Shown here: in pieces, positions 1 through 9,989 of the stretch
How the letters are laid out: every line of letters begins with the position of its first letter
Position numbering within the stretch: position 1 is the stretch's first letter
NCBI GenBank assembly: GCA_029448655.1
Contig: JACCLO010000014.1
Span: forward strand, 1,240,001-1,304,000
DNA from: Wolfiporia cocos
Lineage: Eukaryota > Basidiomycota > Agaricomycetes > Polyporales > Phaeolaceae
Length of the DNA: 64,000 bases
Reading direction: 5' to 3'
The notes under the pieces: model-generated
Databases searched by the model: none
What the model was told of the DNA's origin: nothing
The model's input: only the letters and a program-made list of their open reading frames with translations
Translations under genes and position numbers: made by a program

Positions 1-2829
1 GGAATCATGGCGTGTATCACATTCGTTCGGCATCTCCTGACAGCAATTTCTGCCATATTTGCGTATGCACTTGAATGGTTGCGGATTTGTAACCCAAGCT
101 CCCTGAGAAGACGCTCCATGGGCCACTGGGAGAAGATGATTTCAGGGCCAAGACGTTCAGTCTCTGTAGGAATATGAGTGACAGAGTGTATGCTTTGCCG
201 CACGAAATGCAATCTTGCGGTTTTGCGCTCGTAATAAATTAGCTCGTAGTCTTTTTTTCGAACATGATTAATAGCGCAGACACCTCCATGATATCTGCAC
301 GTGAGATGTTACGTTGGTAAAGCAGGCAAACACCTCTGACAAGCTTGCAGAGGTTACCATAGAATACTTCAGGAAGTACATTGTAAAGGAGTGCCGGACA
401 GAGACAGTAGAGATGGATTAAGTGCTCCCATGCCTTATAGCCACTAGTAAGCTTGTCGGCAATATTCCTGGGAGCACGGTCAAATGATCCGGGAAGGTAT
501 GGAGTGGTGGCGGCTACAGCTTTACCATGCACTTCCCAGGTATCCTTGGTAAGCACCATAAATCTCCATGTCGATCTATCGTTGTTAGGATCGCACTGGA
601 TTATGCCGCGCCACAGACTGATGAATAGATCTGGGATATTAATTGCGACGAGGTGCATAATGTCTGCAGGAAAGCATGTCGGAAGTCCTAGTGTAGACCT
701 AAGTGGGAGACCTCCAAATAAACTTGGTTTTGCAATTCCGGTTTCTAAGCACAGCTTTTGAAATTCCCTATCTGTCCTCGCACCCAGCATGCGTGTGAGA
801 TTGTCATAGTACCGCTTAGAAGCCTCGACAGAGTCGAGAATTTGCGGCTCAACATCTTCATGACCGCAGTTTGCAACATCATAGTTGTCCGGCTTTAAGC
901 ATGCAGGATAATAGTAACCAGAGCCTGGCTTATGACGCCCCTTAAGAGGACAGTAGATTCGACATCCCTGGGCACCCGAGTGCCCAACCAAGCCATTGAG
1001 ATAAGTCATCCCCACTGAATCGGCAGTGGCAAGCAGGAGGAATAGTTTTGAGTCAATAATTCCACCACACGGATCCCAGATTTTAAGTCCTTCAATCATA
1101 TGAGAGCTGAGGATACGCAAGCCAGGAAAAATGAAAGAGTCGACATTTTTGGGCTTGTTAGGACCTGGGATGATGCCACCGGGAATAACATGGGTTTTCT
1201 TGTACCAGACCTCTGGCGTGTAGTCCAATAATACCCACATATACACCCAGCAATCGGATTGCTTACACGCATAGAGCTGCGCACCGTCCATGGAGAACAT
1301 GAGTACGATGTCGTCATCTCCGATGTCACCCTTATTGCAAGCATTGAGGTAATCCTCACCATGTACAAAGTCGGTATATTCTGGGATAATGGAGTCGTTG
1401 GCGAGGAGAGATCTGAGTACCTTCCTAGTGATTTTGGAACAGTAGTTGGCACCCTCTGAGCTGACCACAGAATGGTGCATGGCTTGTAATACCGGACCTA
1501 TAGGTATAGTAGTCATTTGTTTTCTTGGTACATTGACACATTTTCTCCTAACACGTTTTTCGACATAGCGATTTTCCCCGCAGTACGAGCAAATAAGAAG
1601 GCCACTGTATATTCCTGTGAACGCCATACAGCTGCTGATACACACGTCATGCTTCAGAGCAATAATTCCAGTGATCTCGGCCACTTTGGCCTTAACCTCA
1701 GAGAATGAGAGCATTTCAATGTGAGGAGGGCATCGAGCTACAGCTCTGCGAACGAGATTGTAATATTCCTGAGCAACATAGTCCAATCCTAAGTAGACTT
1801 CAATTGACAGAGTTATAACAGGGTCATCAATGTTGATGAGCTCAGTAGGGGGATTTTGAATGCACTCGAGTACTCCGGGGTCGGCTATTTCGTCTTCCAG
1901 CCTTGAATTTCTAAGGAGATGCTGCATGTCCACAGTATCACACAGATCCTTTAGAGTTATCTGGTCAGGAATGCCGAGATCTTCAGAGGATGGGTTGAAG
2001 TTGTTGCCAAGTTGAGTGCCAGAGTCATCATCTAGGCTCAATTCATCCAGCAGGCCAACAGGGAGATCCATAGCTAGATGCCCAAAAAGCAATCGCTCCT
2101 TGTCCTCTTCTTCCGCAGCTGTGATATCTGCAATACTACCAGCATCCTGAGTAGGGTCGCACGCCCCCGCGCCTGGGTTAGGAAGTTGCACGTGATTTGA
2201 GGTAGGCTGCGCTACAGGGCGCTCGTGCAAGTCGCAGGCGTCTACGACTTCGGATTGCTGCAGCGCAAGTCTCTAAGGTCACTATACCGGCGCCGCAGGC
2301 TTTTTGCGTACCTCAAAAATGGGCTCCTCTACCTCAGCCATCTCCTGGTCTCTTTGTTGTAGCTCCATATTCATGGGCTCGTCTTCTTGTGGTGCAATTG
2401 CGTGGCCAACGCCCTCCGGTACGTCTTCTGCAAAAAATCAATATCGTTCGCAGTATCTACAATGACAAAACTCACGGTCAGCATAGGAATCGTTGTTTTT
2501 ATCAACGTTTTCCCGATTCCTATCGTCGCTCTCTTTGTTTGACGCCTCCTTATTTATTAATATCAATATTTGCGTTGCGGCTGGTGCCATTAAAATTGAC
2601 ATACTACGCGCGCTCTCCCTGAGCAGAATACATATCTACCCCACCCTCAAAGAATACATTCTGAGCAAGCTCTTCTCCTTGCGGCGTCTTCTCTGCGATA
2701 CTTGGCATGTGTGCAGTAGGTAGTTTTGCCCACAAAAGGCGAGCCCCTCTTTTCGCATAGTCGACTACAGCCGCAAAAATAGACTTTGTTCCCTTTATCA
2801 TCTATCTTGTATACAGATTCTCGAGGCAT
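1..2829 (-). pseudogene. Tnp2-type (CACTA/EnSpm-like) transposase, frameshifted, 3' end outside window
   Basis: Transposase of a class II DNA element of the fungal Tnp2/Transposase_21 kind. A probable first exon starts with ATG at 2829 and encodes a Cys/His-rich start (CGCSRLC, then THAKYR) typical of this family. A middle exon 2427-2312 and a long exon from 2272 follow; the frame continues across a 39-nt GT..AG gap. The long exon holds the core block: SMDGAQLY, then IPGPNKP, then the FPADIMH region. The frame stops at 239, but the next reading frame (about 1-250) continues the family's C-terminal block, with motifs such as ERLGPEI and SQWPMER. A run of seven T at 252-258 explains the one-base shift. 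The joint between exon 1 and the middle exon could not be resolved. Function is inferred from family resemblance. The copy is probably inactive unless the homopolymer is a sequencing error. Confidence 0.8.
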
Positions 2830-2994
2830 CGTGTTGTCTCGACGATTTATTGGAAGCAGGGGGTTGTATACAAAGCAGGGTAAGGAGGAATGTACGAACG
2901 GTAGTGCAGCAAGATAGCGTAAGCGACAAGAAAACGTAACGACGTCAGCATGCTAATGGAAGCCTACGTACGGAGCCATACGAACCCCCCCTAC

Positions 2995-3017
2995 GTCTGC
3001 GTTAACGTTACGCAGAC
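2995..3017. repeat. Short perfect hairpin upstream of the transposase
   Basis: Two 8-bp arms (gtctgcgt and acgcagac) flank a 7-nt loop. It lies about 170 bp upstream of the transposase start codon, so it may be a subterminal repeat of that element, but no terminal inverted repeat was found to confirm this. The rest of 2830-3101 shows no gene. Confidence 0.35.
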
Positions 3018-3101
3018 TTAGGCATCAGATCTGTCGTTCGTTGGCATACGTCAATCTACTTAGTAGGTCACATGATACGACGAATACATTACACTGGATA
3101 T

Positions 3102-3991
3102 ACGAGTTTAATTACCCGCGGCTTCGCCACGGATGTCAATTGTCACTTAAGTATGATAATTAATAGAATAAGAACATGTCCGCCCAACCCGTCTCTGCCC
3201 GCTCAGCCACTTCCGACACCTCGCTGATGCTCGGTGTCGTTGTTGCTGAGCTTGTAATCTTGTGTCCACAAATGTGGTCCCTCAAAATCTCCTGAAATTT
3301 CTGGCATGTATCTACAGTACAGGCTATTTACGTTACAAAAGCCCGTGGCACAGCGCAGGGAGGACGCGGCTGAACGCGCGCGCCTTGCAGGCGCCGGGCG
3401 TGGGAATCCAATGGCCAACTTCCCGGGTCGGTGGCGCGAGCCCTATGGGACGACGGACAGCACGTGGCACACGTGGAAAAGCACATGGCAGTTCCCACGC
3501 AATCCACGGCCCTTTAGTACTTAGACGAGCTTAATTACCCGCGGCTTCGCCACTGATGTTGATTGTCACTTAAGTATGATATTTAATAGAGTAAGAACAT
3601 ATTGAATTGGGGGTCCGCCCAACCCGTCTCTGCCCGCTCAGCCACTTCCGACACCTCGCTGATGCTCGGTGTCGTCGTCGCTGATGCTCAGTGTCGTCGT
3701 CGCTGAGCTTGTAATCCTGTGTCCACAAATGTGGTCCCTCAAAACCTCCTGAATTTTCTGGCATGTATCTACAGTACAGGTTATTTACGTTACAAAATCC
3801 CGTGGCACAGCGCAGGGAGGACGCGGTCGAAGGGACTTGTACGCGCGCGCCTTGCAGGCGCCGGGCGTGGGAATCCACTGGCCAACTTCCCGGGTCGGTG
3901 GCGCAAGCCCTATGGGACGACGGACAGCACGTGGCACACGTGGGAAAGCACATGGCAGTTCCCACGCAATCCACGGCCCTTTAGTACTTAG
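3102..3991. repeat. Two-copy tandem repeat (423 bp + 467 bp)
   Basis: Unit 1 (3102-3524) and unit 2 (3525-3991) both begin acgag-t/c-ttaattacccg and end ggccctttagtacttag, with near-identical interiors. Unit 2 has two extra pieces: about 13 bp near 3602, and an internal duplication of a tgatgctc-ggtgtcgtcg segment near 3660-3705. The short open frames inside are proline/arginine-rich and differ between units, so coding is unlikely. It could be a tandem solo repeat or the end of a non-autonomous element; the family was not recognised. Confidence 0.75.
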
Positions 3992-4267
3992 ATTTCGTTA
4001 CATCGAACCTTAGCAGTTACATTTAGATACATCCAGAATCATTTAGATATCTTTAAATACTCCGAATTTTCACTGGGTATAAATGGTTGTCTGGTCTGGT
4101 TGTCTCTCTCTCGGGAACACACGTGATCCTCGGCGCTTGGTGCTACGCAAACCCGCTGGGTAATTAACCTTAAGTCGCGGACACAGCCACACATCCCCGA
4201 GCAAGCGAGGACGGTCTGGGTACTAGGCGAGCAGGCGCCAATCCCGCAGCTAGGCACGCTCGCCATC

Positions 4268-5369
4268 ATGGACACGGGCAAGCTGCCACTCGTGGGGCAT
4301 CTTGTCATTCAGCGTGCGAGCGACTTCCATCCGCTCCTCTTTGCCTGCCTCTCCACATACTCCTCTGTCACCACGCTTCGGCTATTTGACGTCACGTTCC
4401 CGAAGGTGCGTGAGTTTACGCGTCTCGTCTGCGCACTCCCGAGCCTTGTCTACCTCAAATGCACCAATGTGCTATTCACGAGCACGGTCTCCCGTGCGAG
4501 CCTTGCAATCATGCGCTGTCCTTCCTCGGTGAAGCTGACTGAGCTGGTGATCTTCTCCATTGATGAGACCTCTTCCAATGTCGAAGCCAACAAAGCGCTG
4601 ATCGAGCACCTGTGCTATGCGCGGGTGGTAACTGGCCTCGAGAGATCCGAGTTCTATGCAGAGGCATCCTCTGATAGCAAGTATCTGGATGCTTATAAAG
4701 AGCCTCTTCATGAGCTATTCAAGCAATGCAGCCGGTCTCTCCGCGACCTGAAACTCTCTCCTTATCTGCGCCAGGGCGAGGATCTACAGACAGATGCGGT
4801 CTCTGATACGATCGGTATGTCCATGACATGACCTCCGCCTACCGCGTATACGGACATTTGACATGAACTCATAACAGCATCTGTATTTGACCTCGCGCGT
4901 TGCGAAAGCCTAGAGACAGTGACTTTGAGAGCCTTGAAGTTCGAGAAGGTCGGACATGCCTGGATGCGCCGCATTCTTGAAACCAATGTATCGAAGAAGT
5001 TTCGCGAGGTCTCGATCGTCCTGAAACGGCCTATGTATCGCCGAAAGACAGAGGCGTGCATGCAAAGGACTATGTCTGCTCTCAAGAAGGACATGTGCCC
5101 TCAACTCGACGAGCTATTCTCCCACAAGGACTATGGGAAGCTCCGCTATGTTGACTTTGACTTCTGGACCCAACCAGATAGAGCTATGCCTGATGCGACT
5201 GAGTGGGCATCCCTGCTCAAGGCCGAGCTGCCGAAATTGCACGAGCGAGGAGTCCTGCAGTGAGTGGATATCTTTCAATGACTGCGTCATCTCGTGGTCA
5301 TCGTGCCTGCCACTCTGCAGGGCTCGCGTGGACGTTCATTTAGGGCTCTACAGTGAGGAAGAGCTATGA
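4268..5369 (+). CDS. F-box protein paralogue lacking the F-box (5'-truncated)
   Basis: Equivalent to the C-terminal two thirds of the intact F-box gene at 12417-13904. Exons 4268-4814, 4878-5259 and 5321-5369 join in phase and give 325 residues ending in EEEL. The substrate-recognition-like region is kept (for example DVTFPKVRE, HELFKQCSRSL), but the N-terminal F-box that would bind Skp1 is missing because homology to the other copies begins only at 4176. Frame is open upstream of the chosen ATG into unrelated sequence, so a chimeric start is possible. A short deletion removes the EDAIWKP segment present in the intact copy. Whether it is expressed is unknown; a truncated product could not join an SCF complex in the usual way. 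Confidence 0.6.
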
Positions 5370-6628
5370 GCTCGTATTGACCCTCCCTTCTCAGTATGGA
5401 CATTCCGGATGCCTGTCCGTCTTCATCTCATGGCTGCCCTTTGTGACCACAAATCTCGCATCCTAAGGCTGCTGTCGTCTTCTTCCAATGTGCATCTCGG
5501 TCGTCACCACATGTCCAACCATTCCCCTTTTCTTTGATCCATTGTTTGCTTTGGGTACTATGCACTGCACCGCATAACGCCCCTGTGCTTCACCGACTCA
5601 CTCTGTCGTGAAGCGCTATACCACTTGAGCCGCTGTCCTGTGACGCTTACAGGAGTGCAAAAGAGGCTCCAGACATCCAACGTTCGGCGATGTCCCAGAT
5701 TGTGCAACAACGACGGGAAGAAACAGGTCAACCGTCTATGTCGCATCCGCCTTTCTCGAGGATGGCAAAATCTGAGTTGCACGAAGGATTAGCCCGACAT
5801 CAGTCATATTGCCCTACGGAAGCGGCCATCGGGATCGTTAGGCGCACCGTCTTACTCCCGCGAATCTACGCTAGCTCATCGCGCAACATTGCACACCTAC
5901 ATCGTTCGATCCATACATATCTGCTCGACGCACAATGCTACCCTTCATAGCCTGCAGCTTGCCAAGCTACGTACCACACGTCGTCGGCGTCCCAGCCTCA
6001 GAAGATTGCTTGCACACCCTTCCCGGTACACAATGCCTCTAGAGCTCTGTCACGCCGATGCTAGACGGGCCTGCACTCTTACAGTGTTAGACAAACGTGT
6101 CGGGATGCATCTGGTGGGAGTGCGCGATGGAGACAATAGCTTCACTCCTAGCTTGTTGTCGCGAACCATCAGCAGCAACGATGAATCCTGATGTATCCTG
6201 CTCGGGTGAGTTGAATGGCGAGAGTTGGACGGGCACCCCACTTTACCATGACACAAACAACACCGTCGTTGCTGGTACTTTAGATGACTGTCTTCAGCAC
6301 CAACATGGGACATGATGTGGTCATCATGACAGATCTACGAAAATGACGTTGGTGTGAGGGGCACTTAGCATGCTCACTTCCTCGGTAACCCCTATCAAAT
6401 CTAACCTCGCACCTAGTTGTATGCTTGTCGCTGTGATGTACAACAAGAAGGAGCACACGATCTTCATAAGAGCCGTGCTTATGGCAACATATGTGACAGT
6501 ATTTCAAAAGTTTCCAGCATTCAAACGTGATCATACTCTCGAGTCTCGGTACACCTATCCTACACCTCCACAATTCCTCGCGCAATTGTACACAACATAA
6601 ACCCACTCACTCGCTTGACTATGCGAGG
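5370..6628. other. Intergenic spacer, left duplication block
   Basis: No credible gene. It aligns along its length with 18983-20232 of the right block, with scattered small indels that break all short open frames differently in the two copies. It contains a ggcacttagcatgctcac-like segment near 6358 that recurs near 8371. It is the 3' flank of both the F-box copy and the NmrA gene, which are convergent. Confidence 0.6.
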
Positions 6629-7918
6629 CTACAATTTAGCAACGTTGTCGAAGTTTAGAGGGAGCATGCCAGTCGCGCCGTCAGCAATATCCTTCAGGAC
6701 GCCACCCGACCCTGCTCCTTGCCAACGAAAGAGCGCGCTCTCATCCTCACCATATTTCTTCTCTCTCATCCATCTTTCCAGCGTATGCGCCCGTGGATGG
6801 ATCCGCCTGTTCCACTCCAAGTCCCGCGGAAGGAGGTTGTCACGCCACATCGCCCACCACGCGCTGAAGTTCTGGCGCCAGCTGATCGGTCCCTCCCCAA
6901 TCGACGGCGCACCTGCGAACGGCCTGTCTCCTCTGAGGAACAAGCCGAACCACTGGTCCTCCGACAGCGGGATGTACTCCGCTTTCTGGCCCGTCACCTT
7001 CGTGAAGGTCGCCGCGACCTCGTCCCAGGACACAATGTCGCTCGTGACCTTCAGTTCCGCGCCAGACAGCGTCGCGCGGTTGTCGAACGTATACCGTGCA
7101 AAGTATCCCACATCTTCGAGTGAGATGATGGGCATGCGACCGTTTCCGACCGGCGTAGCAAAGACCAGAGTGCCGTCCTCGCGACGCTTGACAGGTCCGA
7201 GTATTTGCTGATTACTTTGACATCATTATCGATCGATGAAGAGCAATGACCATGTTTTACCTCATAAAACATCTCCATGTAGGGAACAGTGTGCACGGTA
7301 GACCATGTCATGCCACGGTCGCTCACCACAGACGGCTGGGACTTCATCCAATCGGCCACATACCCCTTGCCATCAGAGTGGTGGCACCTATACTTCGGGT
7401 CCCAATTGCCGAGCTATCTCGCGCTCCCTCGTCAAACGGCCACCCCGCAGATTGAAACGATGGTTAACTCACTCCTGAAGCATAGTCTTGCGCACTATAT
7501 ACATAGTGCTTAACTCGCGCCTGTTGCGCCAGCTCAAAAATCCTGACACCACACCAGAGCTCAGTCATCTCGTTGACGGTAAGCCCGTCGGTGTTGACCC
7601 ATGCCCCGTATACGCCACGCAAAGCAGCTGCTACTGACTCGAAGTCCCTCCAGTCACCTACAAGTCGAGGCGATATTATGAGTATATAATGCTCGTCACA
7701 CAATGCGATCGGCACGAGCCTTGGACGCATTCGACGCCTCTTGCCGCAAGCTCCTTCGCACGTGGCCCTTCTGGGTTGCGCGTAAGTGCTCGAATGGTGT
7801 ACGGCGACGGCGACCCGTCTTCTGAGGGTGAGAGGAGCTTGTCGATAACGGCGATGCCCTGCGCGCCGGTAGCGCCGATGACGAGGATGAGCTTTTGTTC
7901 AGCTGACATGGAAGACAT
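6629..7918 (-). CDS. NmrA-like NAD(P)-binding protein, copy 1
   Basis: Predicted 371-residue NmrA-family protein (atypical short-chain dehydrogenase fold; members act as redox sensors or reductases). Exons 7918-7720, 7657-7473, 7413-7261 and 7207-6629 sum to an open frame. The N-terminus carries the dinucleotide motif GATGAQG followed by ALTRNPEGPRAKEL. The middle has GVYGAWVNTDG and HYVYSA, and the C-terminal part PIISLEDVGYFA is typical of the family. The first intron appears to use a GC donor (AAG|GC...AG). A GT donor with a different acceptor would also stay in frame but would delete the conserved DWR. The start ATG is preceded by a TATA-like sequence shared with the second copy. Cytosolic; substrate unknown. 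Confidence 0.87.
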
Positions 7919-9273
7919 GTTGCTCTGGGCGTCAAGATGTCTATGCGCTCATACCCGTCTTATATGAGCTGCATTCCTCGTGCGTCTACTCGCCGGGCAT
8001 ATATGACAGGTTCCCTGGCCAGACATCGTAGGGACCATCCTCTTGAATCGTCCGAGTCTCCTTGTTTTGACCTGCAGCAGCTAGCTTGGACCCTTGTCTT
8101 TGGGTCGGACATCACAAAGGCCTGCTATTATTACGCTGAGTGCCGCTGCAGCCCCATACGGAGATTTCACCGGAGAGCGTCAGTCTGAGCTTCAGTACGA
8201 GTCCGTGCCATACCAGACTAGGCAACGTTGAGGTCAGTCACTAGTCATCCCGCGGCCGCGGATCATGATTTGTTTGAAGCAACAAAGCTAGGGGTATATC
8301 CTCTACGTCAGCGTAGGACATGACTCGGACATCGTGGCCGACTCAACGAAGACCATACATCATAGGAGCGGCACTTAGCATGCTCACGTCCTCCGTAACC
8401 ACGATGAACGTCTTTAGATAGTAATCCATGCGAGATGCCTGCCGTTCGAACGCCCAACGTGAGATGTTCGAGCTCCGTACATCCATATACGAGAGGCCGC
8501 GTGAACATTCACACATGGTAGAGCAGTGTCACAGACCGTGTGGCGTGGCAGGCAAGCTAGGTAGCGTGCAGTTCGCGCCTTGCACGGGTACGAGCGCTAG
8601 GCCGAACATTTGCTTACTAAGCGAGTGGGGAGGAACGAGAGACGCGTAAGCGCATTCGCGCAGCACCTCCCTTTCGAAGGCCCTCGTAGCTCACTGCAAA
8701 AACCAGTTTTCTGACCCACCCAGCCACTCCCCAGTGTTGGATGGTGGTGTAGTCGTGCCACCGCCTCGTTTCGGCCTCTACACCGCCAACCAACGCTCGA
8801 GAAGTTCGGTCCTTTGTGGCTCAGCTCGGTCGTCTCCCTCGCGCGCGAAGCGCTCGAAAATCCGTCGCATCATCGCATTCCCAGCGCTTCCAAACACGGA
8901 TTTTCGGCCTTCGCACACCTTCAAAATTCCGAGTTTTTCGTAGCCTTAGCACCTTCGGAATTTTGCCCAATTCCGACCGAACTCTCTCACCCCAACCCAT
9001 CCTTCCTAGTTCAAACGTCACTCATTAAACTGAGATATACTCGTCACTGTACACTATCCTCGTAGATCCCCACTCGCACTTAGGAAGCGCCCAGCAGTTG
9101 TCAGTCATACAGCCATTTCAGGTGAATTTGGCATTACGTGTCTTCTGGACTGTGTCAACGAAAAAGCAAATCCCCTAATTAGTGTGCAGGATTGCTGCAA
9201 GAAAGATTCCAGCTCCAGAAAGCACCCATGATTTCCCTTTCCAGCGGTCAACGGAGCGTCCTGACTGGTTTCA
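7919..9273. other. Upstream spacer with two copy-specific segments
   Basis: No gene recognised. Compared with 21514-22040 of the right block, about 320 bp (8160-8480) and about 520 bp (8567-9093) are extra here. The second extra piece is C/T-rich with a run of short frames but no family resemblance. The first contains a diverged repeat of the segment near 6358. Either two insertions here or two deletions in the right block would explain the difference. Confidence 0.55.
7959..7966 (-). promoter_or_regulatory. TATA-like element of NmrA-like gene copy 1
   Basis: Reads atataaga on the minus strand about 40 bp upstream of the ATG at 7918. The same sequence and spacing occur before the second copy (near 21553-21560). 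Position and conservation support it; there is no functional evidence. Confidence 0.4.
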
Positions 9274-9399
9274 GAGGGACTTCAGTCAATTATCTTAATC
9301 TGCCAACTGCCCTTCGCTTAAGAAATCGCAGTTGCGAGCTAGGTTTGCACGCAGATTAATCTGCTAACTGCGGCAGATTAATCTACTGTGACAATAAAA

Positions 9400-9487
9400 T
9401 GGTACATCCCGGATTCGAACCAAGGACCTCAGCGCAGATGAGAATAACAGCATCACAGCGTAATTAGCCAACTGAGCCATTGTGGCA
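9400..9487 (-). other. Degenerate tRNA-like sequence, left arm
   Basis: Contains an A-box-like tggctcagttgg and a perfect B-box-like ggttcgaatcc, 58 nt apart (start to start), which is longer than in a standard tRNA. The T-arm can pair, but acceptor and D stems do not. Probably a tRNA-derived relic carried by the element, not a working tRNA gene. Confidence 0.55.
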
Positions 9488-9775
9488 ACAGGTACCATTG
9501 ACCAATTAAAATATATATAACACAAATTTTACACACAATTTTCGCAAATCATCAAGGCAACTAACTGCTCCAACAAGCATACAGAAATCAATGATAGTGG
9601 TAGCTTGATTTACCATGCTTGACCTGGAGCAACTCACCATGGGAAAGCTGAATACACTGGAATCACAGGTCTTTAGAGGCAGATTCATTTGTATTTGTGT
9701 TATGGAAGATGTTAAACTGCGAAAATGAAGTTTACAAAATACTCTATATAATGCTTAAAATGGGGGCAACACCAG

Positions 9776-9863
9776 TTGCACCGTAGCTCAGTTGGCTAAT
9801 TACGCTGCAATGCTGTTATTCTCATCTGCGCTAAGGTCCTTGGTTCGAATCCGGGATGTGCCA
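9776..9863 (+). other. Degenerate tRNA-like sequence, right arm
   Basis: Inverted copy of the left-arm sequence with a few changes (for example ctgcaatg for ctgtgatg). Boxes A (tagctcagttgg) and B (ggttcgaatcc) are retained, and the acceptor stem is again mismatched. RNA polymerase III promoter activity is possible from the boxes but unproven. Confidence 0.55.
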
Positions 9864-9989
9864 TTTTATTGTCACAGTAGATTAATCTGCCGCAGTTAGC
9901 AGATTAATCTGCGTGCAAACCTAGCTCGCAACTGCGATTTCTTAAGCGAAGGGCAGTTGGCAGATAAAGATAATTGACTGAAACTCTAC

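Larger units (their letters stand above)
9274..9989. mobile_element. 716-bp non-autonomous inverted-repeat element with tRNA-like arms
   Basis: Outer arms of about 215 bp (9274-9490 and 9770-9989) are near-perfect inverted copies; a 280-bp AT-rich centre separates them. It is flanked by 7-bp direct repeats ggtttca (9267-9273 and 9990-9996). The homologous site in the right duplication block (about 22022-22040) has a single ggtttcaac and no insert, which defines the boundaries independently. Ends read gagggacttcagtca and, inverted, gtagagtttcagtca. There is no open frame, so mobilisation must depend on another element. Target duplication length would fit an hAT-like relative loosely, but the family is not identified. 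Confidence 0.85.

Noticed and set aside
9400..9863. Two functional tRNA genes in opposite orientation
   Set aside because: B boxes are perfect, but acceptor and D stems do not pair and A-to-B spacing is too long. Both lie inside the arms of an inverted-repeat element.
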